From IMG/VR virus record IMGVR_UViG_3300023202_000007, positions 1 to 46,127 of that record: a stretch of DNA of 46,127 nt. One strand, written 5' to 3'. The DNA is from a virus. The notes beneath the pieces were generated by a model. The model was not told the DNA's origin. It was given only the letters and a program-made list of their open reading frames with translations, and searched no databases. Made by a program: the position numbers and the translations under genes. Shown in pieces: positions 42,021-46,127 of the stretch (positions are counted from its first letter, which is position 1; each line of letters opens with the position of its first letter).

Positions 42021-42322
42021 TGCATGCGCCCTTCCTTGACAGCTTCGTGCACGTAAGAGTTCCATTCAGCCCATGTGCAAAAAGCTTCGTACCATGCACT
42101 AACTCCCGCAGGATGCTCATCGTACTTGGATAGAACGAGCCTGCCTGCTGCTACATCGAAGTGATCGAAACGAAGCGGTGGAATAGTCAAAGGGTCGAAA
42201 TCTCTTTTCGCAATCGCCATGCCCTGCGGGTAATAGCTGATTACTCGCATGTAATCGAACACCTGCACTTCTATTTTCAACTCGCCCGCAGTTTCGCAAG
42301 GAAAAGCTGTGATTACCGGCAT
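42017..42322 (-). CDS. Hypothetical early protein upstream of luxI-like gene
   Basis: A 101-residue protein starting at 42322 behind GGAGAGTAAA, ending in an ATGA overlap with the LuxI-like gene, so the two are translationally coupled. The N-terminal half is beta-rich (LKIEVQVFDYMRVISYYP) and the C-terminus is helical with several Trp residues. Not recognised. Coupling makes it a candidate partner or regulator of the synthase. Confidence 0.7.
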   Translation of the reverse strand: MPVITAFPCETAGELKIEVQVFDYMRVISYYPQGMAIAKRDFDPLTIPPLRFDHFDVAAGRLVLSKYDEHPAGVSAWYEAFCTWAEWNSYVHEAVKEGRMQ

Positions 42323-42343
42323 TTTACTCTCCAGTTGTTATAG

Positions 42344-42418
42344 TCATCCAGAGTCATGCTGCGCTTTAGCTGCGGCATCAAGGCTCACGAAGACAGCTTC
42401 GTTAGGAACTCTGGTCAT
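42344..42418 (-). CDS. Possible 24-residue peptide
   Basis: An ATGA overlap with the stop of the preceding 60-residue gene gives a 24-codon frame (MTRVPNEAVFVSLDAAAKAQ and four more residues). It has no ribosome binding site of its own, so expression would rely on coupling. It may be a small peptide or simply spacer. Confidence 0.3.
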   Translation of the reverse strand: MTRVPNEAVFVSLDAAAKAQHDSG

Positions 42419-42597
42419 GCGCAAATTCGGGCAGCGAAAGCTTCGTGCTCTTGCTGCTCGATACGACGCATGCGTTCCTTGGCGCGCTGCAATTCCAGCA
42501 CGATTTCATACGGCTTGTACCCAAGGATAGACAGCCCTGTGATACCGCTGCACAGAAGCTCGTCGTGCTGCATGAAGTTCTGTTCAGGCCGCGTCAT
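42415..42597 (-). CDS. Small helical early protein (60 aa)
   Basis: A 60-residue protein whose start overlaps the stop of the 33-residue gene upstream. The C-terminal half is a charged helix (LELQRAKERMRRIEQQEHE) that may form a coiled coil. Typical of small T7-like early host-takeover proteins; target unknown. Confidence 0.6.
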   Translation of the reverse strand: MTRPEQNFMQHDELLCSGITGLSILGYKPYEIVLELQRAKERMRRIEQQEHEAFAARICA

Positions 42598-42695
42598 TTG
42601 CAGCGGTCCTCGTACTTCACGGGGCGTGCTTCTTTGGCAGGAGCCTGCATGCGCATCGAGTTATCGGAGTTCTCTGTCTTGTTCTGAGGGTTCAT
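42594..42695 (-). CDS. Small early peptide (33 aa)
   Basis: A 33-codon frame with AAAGGCTGACAAG before the ATG at 42695 and an overlapping stop/start with the next gene. Polar, with a Met-rich middle (NSMRMQAPAKEARPVKYE). The ribosome binding site and tight coupling argue it is real; function unknown. Confidence 0.5.
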   Translation of the reverse strand: MNPQNKTENSDNSMRMQAPAKEARPVKYEDRCK

Positions 42696-42699
42696 CTTG

Positions 42700-42866
42700 T
42701 CAGCCTTTCTTCGGGTTCATGCCCTTCGTGTCTTTCACCAGGTCAAAGCACGCTGGCGCGCTTCCAGCTTAGCCTTCTGCTTGCGGTTGCCTTCGCCGCA
42801 GGGCTTGCGTGCATCCATTTCGTACCAGAACTTGGCGTCCTTAGTCTAATCCTTGTCTTGCAGAAA
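42700..42866 (-). pseudogene. Decayed small gene with nonsense codon and frameshift
   Basis: Two adjoining frames read like one protein: TKDAKFWYEMDARKPCGEG and then NRKQKAKLEARQRA in one frame, continuing as FDLVKDTKGMNPKKG in the next after a one-base shift near 42750. Upstream, LQDKD precedes an in-frame TAG at 42846-42848, and no start codon with a ribosome binding site exists. The sequence looks protein-like, so this is either a broken gene or a sequencing/assembly indel. A GC-rich island lies immediately upstream. Confidence 0.5.
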
Positions 42867-42869
42867 GAG

Positions 42870-42985
42870 AGGACCGCCGTAGCGGCCCGGAGAGCCCCGC
42901 TGAGAAGCGGGTCAGCCCGAGGCACGGTTGCACCCCGGAACGCAGGGAAGGCCCTCAGCGGCGCGCTCAGAGCCGCGCAGGCGCA
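42870..42985. other. GC-rich intergenic island
   Basis: A strongly GC-rich stretch between two small early genes with a perfect hairpin CCCGCT-GAGA-AGCGGG at 42896-42911 and the word CGCTCAGAGCC shared with GC islands at about 12.65 and 31.13 kb. No gene with a start and ribosome binding site is seen. It may be a remnant of inserted DNA or a transcription/processing element. Confidence 0.4.
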
Positions 42986-43219
42986 TCAGAAGATCACGGC
43001 GAGCCCCTCTACCTCATGCGGGTCGCGATCCTGCACAAGAGCTTCGATTTGACGCTGGCTGAACACACCGCGCCATTTGAACGCGGAAAGATCAGTGCCG
43101 TCCTCGTTCTGCATAGCTTGCATGTTCTCGGTGTACGCATCGTGCGCTTCATCGAAGTCATCGAACGCTGGGCTGATGATGATGAAGTCCTGAGCGTTTT
43201 TTGCTGCCCATCTGTACAT
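42986..43219 (-). CDS. Small acidic early protein
   Basis: A 77-residue acidic protein starting at 43219 behind AGGAGAACTGTC, 10 bases past the kinase-like gene's stop. It begins with a beta-rich segment (MYRWAAKNAQDFIIISPAF) followed by an acidic helix (DDFDEAHDAYTENMQAM), then RQIEALVQD. Not recognised; composition is like DNA-mimic or enzyme-inhibitor early proteins but no specific claim is made. Confidence 0.65.
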   Translation of the reverse strand: MYRWAAKNAQDFIIISPAFDDFDEAHDAYTENMQAMQNEDGTDLSAFKWRGVFSQRQIEALVQDRDPHEVEGLAVIF

Positions 43220-43229
43220 GACAGTTCTC

Positions 43230-43820
43230 CTAGATTATTTGCACTTGGCTGTGCAGGTTGAGTTCTTCGAGCATGGTTCGCATAGCCCGAAGATTAACGG
43301 ATTCTTCGTGCGATGTGTCCTCGCGCGTCCAGCCTTTCACAGTTACCGGGTCGGTCAAAACGCACGTACCTGTTTCATTTTGCATGACGTTATGAAATTG
43401 ATCCCGGTGATGCATTTCCCAGTCTTCAATAACCGTAACACCGTGATCCCGCATGTACTTCCGGAACACAGAGAGAGAAGCACTGAAATTTTCTGCGTGT
43501 GTTTTTACCTCGGAGTAAGACTCGCAGGACTTGCAGGACTCGCAGGAGGCTTCCTGCAAACGCTGCATGACAGCGACGCAGGTCTCGTTCTGTACGTCAA
43601 TGCGCATGCCGTGAATGACCGGATGGAAGTACTCGGCTGTACCCTGCTGATGCTTGTGCATGCACCACATAGCCCAAAACACCCACCCATCCATCAGAGC
43701 GTTATCGCACACCTTGCACGCATTGCCGTCAGGCAGGATGTACACAGTGCTGAATACGCCTGATCCGCTTCTTACCGATGAAGAAGCGGTGTCGGCATCC
43801 GGTATTGCCACGGAAAGCAT
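43230..43820 (-). CDS. Minimal protein kinase-like early protein (T7 gp0.7 analogue)
   Basis: A 196-residue protein starting at 43820 behind AAAAGGAACGCGAG. A kinase glycine loop is visible (GSGVFSTVY, 19-27) with Lys36 in ACKV. The catalytic loop is HRDQFHNVM with Asp140 and Asn144. The metal-binding Asp is in LTDP (Asp157) instead of DFG. Between the lobes is a Cys-rich insertion (CESCKSCES, 93-101) from a short DNA repeat. T7 gp0.7 phosphorylates host RNA polymerase and shuts off host transcription; a similar role here is inferred from position and motifs. Confidence 0.6.
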   Translation of the reverse strand: MLSVAIPDADTASSSVRSGSGVFSTVYILPDGNACKVCDNALMDGWVFWAMWCMHKHQQGTAEYFHPVIHGMRIDVQNETCVAVMQRLQEASCESCKSCESYSEVKTHAENFSASLSVFRKYMRDHGVTVIEDWEMHHRDQFHNVMQNETGTCVLTDPVTVKGWTREDTSHEESVNLRAMRTMLEELNLHSQVQII

Positions 43821-43838
43821 CTCGCGTTCCTTTTCCTA

Positions 43839-43951
43839 GTTGCGCGTTAGAGGCATGGTGAACCTGCTGAATGTCCTATCTCTTTAATCACCCGGACTTT
43901 TCTGGTAGAGCAGTACCATGCCTCAAAGGCGCAACCAGCTTAGCTGGTTGC
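43839..43951 (-). promoter_or_regulatory. Competing RNA hairpins in leader of the kinase-like gene
   Basis: Arms 43839-43859 and 43915-43935 form a long stem (GTTGCGC/GCGCAAC plus a perfect 10-bp GAGGCATGGT/ACCATGCCTC) enclosing smaller pairings. A second hairpin, GCAACCAGC-TTA-GCTGGTTGC (43931-43951), shares bases 43931-43935 with the first, so both cannot form fully at once. They occupy the leader between two early genes. Either an RNase III-type processing site or a switch-like attenuator is plausible. Confidence 0.6.
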
Positions 43952-43960
43952 ACTTGTAAT

Positions 43961-44003
43961 GCGGATACAAAGTATCCTGTAGTGCGGATACAGAGTATCC
44001 TGT
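43961..44003. repeat. Paired GGATAC three-base-loop palindromes, 23-bp period
   Basis: Two units of TGCGGATAC-ARA-GTATCCTGT: stems GGATAC/GTATCC at 43963-43977 (loop AAA) and 43986-44000 (loop AGA), 23 bases apart. Inverse orientation relative to 631-680. A degenerate copy with a four-base loop lies near 44464-44480 before another early gene. Confidence 0.8.
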
Positions 44004-44006
44004 GTA

Positions 44007-44165
44007 TCAGTTAGCTGCCGAGGCAAAAGCCCGGAGCATCGCAGTATCCTTGATGTTCGCTCCCTGCATGTACAGTTCGCCGAGCTTCCACAGACGCTGC
44101 CGCACTAGCTGCTTCGCAGTCATTCCGAGTTCGCTCGCGGGAGTCTCGTACCAGTTCTGAGTCAT
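44007..44165 (-). CDS. Small early protein (52 aa)
   Basis: A 52-residue protein. The ATG at 44165 is chosen because GGAGAACAGGA precedes it; longer frames run into the upstream gene. Helical with ASELGMTAKQLVRQRLWKLG in the middle. Function unknown; typical of T7-like early clusters. Confidence 0.6.
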   Translation of the reverse strand: MTQNWYETPASELGMTAKQLVRQRLWKLGELYMQGANIKDTAMLRAFASAAN

Positions 44166-44211
44166 TCCTGTTCTCCGATGTTCAGGGTCTGCAATTCTCT
44201 GTGCACTCGTA

Positions 44212-44415
44212 CTACGTGCACAGCGTTTCCACTTCTTCTTCGGTGATGTCATCAGCCCCGTACCCTTTGCGGACGCTCACGGAATACCCGAGAAGTTCCC
44301 CGCGGCGCTTAACCGGGTTGATGCTAAGAAGTTCTGCGCGATGCTTCTCGCAATAAGCATTAGCTGCACGAGTTGCGGTCGCAGGGCTGATAAAGATAGC
44401 TTGTTGGCCTTGCAT
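44212..44415 (-). CDS. Small early protein (67 aa)
   Basis: A 67-residue protein starting at 44415 behind AGAGGAAAAGAC. It has a short alpha/beta pattern: RAANAYCEKHRAELLSINPV followed by GELLGYSVSVRKG and an acidic tail (ITEEEVETLC). Not recognised. Confidence 0.65.
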   Translation of the reverse strand: MQGQQAIFISPATATRAANAYCEKHRAELLSINPVKRRGELLGYSVSVRKGYGADDITEEEVETLCT

Positions 44416-44479
44416 GTCTTTTCCTCTGCTAGGTTCAAGCGCATGCACGCGGATACTGTTGCGGATACTTACGTATCCT

Positions 44480-44980
44480 TTAGTGCGCAGGCTCGGTCTG
44501 CGTGAATTCGCGGAGCTTCCGAAGCATGCCGGGATCGACCTTGCTGTTATTGCCCATTTTGTTGATATCGGTTTGCATGCGAGCGATCAGGCTGTGCACC
44601 ATCTTGGCCGGATCAGCGATGGGCTTGTACTCCTGCTCGCGCTTGAAGTCAGTCCACATGATACGCATGGCGTCATCCAGACGGAATGCCTTGGTCTTGC
44701 TGTGCACGAACTTCTTGCTCTTGCTGTCATAGACGACAGCCCCGAACGTTTCGATGAAGGCACGAAGCGCGTTCACGCGGCTACCCTTCGGCATGCTGAC
44801 GATGAGCCGATTGATCAGCGTCACATCTCCGTGCTCGACGTGATGCTGCATGGCTGACAGAGCCGCGATCTGGATTTCTCGATCCAGCTTCTTCCCACGG
44901 CGAGCGATGCTGTCGATAGCTTCTGCGATCGCTTTGCTGCCTTCAATGAGCTTGAAGGACGCGATGTTTTTCTTAGTCAT
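44480..44980 (-). CDS. First early gene, conserved-type hypothetical protein
   Basis: A 166-residue protein starting at 44980 behind AGGAGAGAACT; the first gene transcribed after the right-end leader. Helical and basic, with DREIQIAALSAMQHHVEHGD, then LINRLIVSMPKGSRVNALRAF, and FVHSKTKAFRLD. I recall similar proteins in other T7-like phages, often unnamed, but assign no function. Its composition and place suggest early host takeover or DNA binding. Confidence 0.8.
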   Translation of the reverse strand: MTKKNIASFKLIEGSKAIAEAIDSIARRGKKLDREIQIAALSAMQHHVEHGDVTLINRLIVSMPKGSRVNALRAFIETFGAVVYDSKSKKFVHSKTKAFRLDDAMRIMWTDFKREQEYKPIADPAKMVHSLIARMQTDINKMGNNSKVDPGMLRKLREFTQTEPAH

Positions 44981-45013
44981 AGTTCTCTCCTACAGGGTGA
45001 AAGCCCTAGCTGT

Positions 45014-45065
45014 GTTGTGCTAGGCTAGGAGGCACCACTAGTGATGCACCCTAGGCTAGCACAAC
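45014..45065. repeat. 52-base imperfect palindrome
   Basis: 22 of 26 base pairs match about a centre in CACTAGTG; the outer 10 bp are GTTGTGCTAG/CTAGCACAAC. It ends about 33 bases upstream of the first gene's start codon. The outer arm GTTGTGCTAG recurs at 45133-45142, giving a 14-bp alternative pairing partner (45129-45142 with 45056-45069). Confidence 0.85.
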
Positions 45066-45092
45066 GTGCGTGCATGCTTACTGCCAGCTTAC

Positions 45093-45119
45093 GCTGTCCG
45101 GGTTGGCCCGGCATACAGC
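45093..45119 (-). other. Stable leader hairpin
   Basis: GCTGT CCGGG-TTGG-CCCGG CAT ACAGC forms a two-part stem of ten pairs with a three-base bulge and a four-base loop. It lies between the two alternative arms of the palindrome system at 45014-45142. Confidence 0.6.
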
Positions 45120-45226
45120 AAACGTGCCGCACGTTGTGCTAGTTGCTTTCCCGTGCAGGCTTCCCGTCTCCGGTTATACCTGTAGAGGCACTAGCCCTGT
45201 GCTATGCAGGAGCGTCGTATCTTTTG

Positions 45227-45331
45227 CCCGATAGTCGGTGCCTAGCTGGCGCATCCACAGGGCCGGTTCCACGGTCATCCCTGGTACTTATGGTTATCCA
45301 CCTACCCTAGCCTACGCTGGCATCTATCGGG
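45227..45331 (-). ncRNA. Candidate multi-branched structured RNA segment
   Basis: CCCGATAG (45227-45234) and CTATCGGG (45324-45331) are perfect 8-bp complements enclosing about 90 bases. Inside, a CCAGGG/CCCTG pairing and a GCC/GGC hairpin can form, giving a multi-branch fold. No known RNA family recognised. The claim rests on pairing potential only. Confidence 0.3.
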
Positions 45332-45886
45332 TTGCGCATGTCCCAGTTATAGCCCTAGGTTTGGCTCTGCACTTTCATACCGGGCGGCAGTCAGCCCTAT
45401 GTCATTAACGTGCGGCATGTAGCACGCGCTTTGCAATCAACCTTTGGTAGGCATCATGCGCCACTATGTTAGACCCTAGCTTGTCTATCGGTGCACATCA
45501 AGTTATGGTTCGGGCATATCCTAGAAACATTATCCAGGTAGCGGCTTTACGGTGCATACGTCCAGTGCAGTGACAGCCTATGCTGGGCTTTGGTCCTTTG
45601 TCCGGCCCTTCCGGGCTTTCTTCGATCCTCGGTCCCCGTGGAACCCGACAGAAGCGATAACGCAGTTATGCCAGAACCTACCAGGGATTGCAAGAACTAT
45701 TTCGTGAGTGTTATCAATAGGTTAGATGAAAAGGTTTTGTATGATCTGATTATCTGTAAGTGATTGATAACATAGGATAAATCATAGGTGACAGCATAGG
45801 GATATGACATAGGAATGCATAAGTGGATTTTAAGTCATTGATATCATTTGATTATTCAGTATGTCCTTAGTCTGCATGACCTTGGG

Positions 45887-45925
45887 TTATATTCTAGGTT
45901 TATATCCTAGGGTTATATCCTAGGG
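45887..45925. repeat. Three 13-bp iterons TTATATYCTAGGK
   Basis: Consecutive units TTATATTCTAGGT, TTATATCCTAGGG and TTATATCCTAGGG, followed by a partial TTATAAGCC. Similar CCCTAGNATATNA words recur on the plus strand at 24478-24516 in the AT-rich region before the late genes and loosely in the terminal repeat. Iteron-like arrays near AT-rich DNA suggest origin or promoter function. Confidence 0.8.
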
Positions 45926-45964
45926 TTATAAGCCATTGTTTTCATGGGATTATTTAGGTTTTGA

Positions 45965-46127
45965 TTACCTAGAGTTATACTAGGTTATATATATATTTAT
46001 TTATATACTAGGATATACTAAGGTATTGATATCCTTATGTTATTCTATGCAAAGCATAGGTAAGAAAGAGCTAGACAGATACTGGCTTTCACCTAAGTAT
46101 CTGATTTTATTGCATAATCTCCGGATT
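45965..46127. repeat. Right copy of terminal direct repeat
   Basis: Matches 1-163 at 162 of 163 positions. The single change (A at 46091 for G at 127) falls in the inner GGC-TTTC-GCC stem of the hairpin and weakens it. See the left copy for interpretation. Confidence 0.8.

Larger units (their letters stand above)
44981..46127. other. Non-coding right end: early leader and terminus
   Basis: No gene with a ribosome binding site is found on either strand. Two parts differ in composition. 44985-45660 is GC-richer, with abundant CCTAG words and many inverted repeats readable as a folded leader RNA. 45661-46127 is AT-rich, carries 13-bp iterons and the terminal repeat, and should contain the early host-type promoters. 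The best -35/-10-like match noticed on the minus strand (TTGCAA, 17 bases, CATAAC, near 45695-45665) is too weak to claim. Confidence 0.7.

Noticed and set aside
42743-42925. 60-codon open frame over the GC-rich island
   Set aside because: GTG start without a ribosome binding site, Arg/Ser/Pro-rich product, and it overlaps out of frame a more protein-like decayed gene.
43850-43924. A 75-base segment closed by a 10-bp stem with a GGTTCACC-like stretch, resembling a tRNA
   Set aside because: The inner pairings form one long hairpin, with no cloverleaf: no D-arm/anticodon-arm/T-arm arrangement and no CCA-type end on either strand.
43961-44003. CRISPR-like repeats
   Set aside because: Only two units, palindromic throughout, with no unique spacers between them and no cas genes.
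45485-45525. GGTTCGGGC near 45507 as a tRNA T-arm
   Set aside because: The surrounding bases do not form a T-stem or acceptor stem on either strand.

Overview
The window is an essentially complete genome of a T7-like podophage (Autographiviridae type), about 46 kb. The first 163 bases recur at the right end with one mismatch, so it is either a linear genome with direct terminal repeats or a circular assembly with an overlap. Every convincing gene is on the minus strand, so the map reads right to left: early genes at 44-40.7 kb, replication at 40.4-24.7 kb, then virion, packaging, lysis and adhesin genes at 24.5-0.87 kb.

Right end and early block (46.1-40.7 kb): about 1.1 kb without genes (AT-rich iterons, then a GC-richer stretch full of inverted repeats) is followed by small early proteins. 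These include a minimal protein kinase-like protein (compare T7 gp0.7), a protein with the complete signature of LuxI-type acyl-homoserine-lactone synthases, and a short exported protein. A strong terminator closes the block, next to a 176-bp element bounded by 17-bp perfect inverted repeats.

Replication block (40.4-24.7 kb): a small acidic-tailed protein, P-loop kinase, membrane peptide, primase, DnaB-like helicase, metallophosphoesterase, DUF3310 protein, ATP-dependent DNA ligase, family A DNA polymerase, SSB-like protein, 5'-3' exonuclease, ThyX, endonuclease VII, single-subunit RNA polymerase and class II (B12-dependent) ribonucleotide reductase. The RNA polymerase lies at the end of the replication genes beside the virion genes, as in phiKMV-like phages, not at the start as in T7.

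Late block (24.5-0.87 kb): two or three small proteins, portal, scaffold, capsid (with a textbook terminator behind it), tail tubes A and B, three internal virion proteins, tail-fibre anchor, a large GTA-type TIM-barrel tail protein, second holin candidate, small and large terminase, endolysin, holin, and a distal adhesin cassette with a polyglycine-rich protein.

Host: not proven. The GTA-type TIM-barrel protein, class II RNR, ThyX and a LuxI homologue would together suit an alphaproteobacterial host, but this is inference. No tRNA, CRISPR array, integrase or repressor was seen. The most interesting signals are the phage LuxI homologue and the dense, partly mutually exclusive hairpins in the early non-coding regions.
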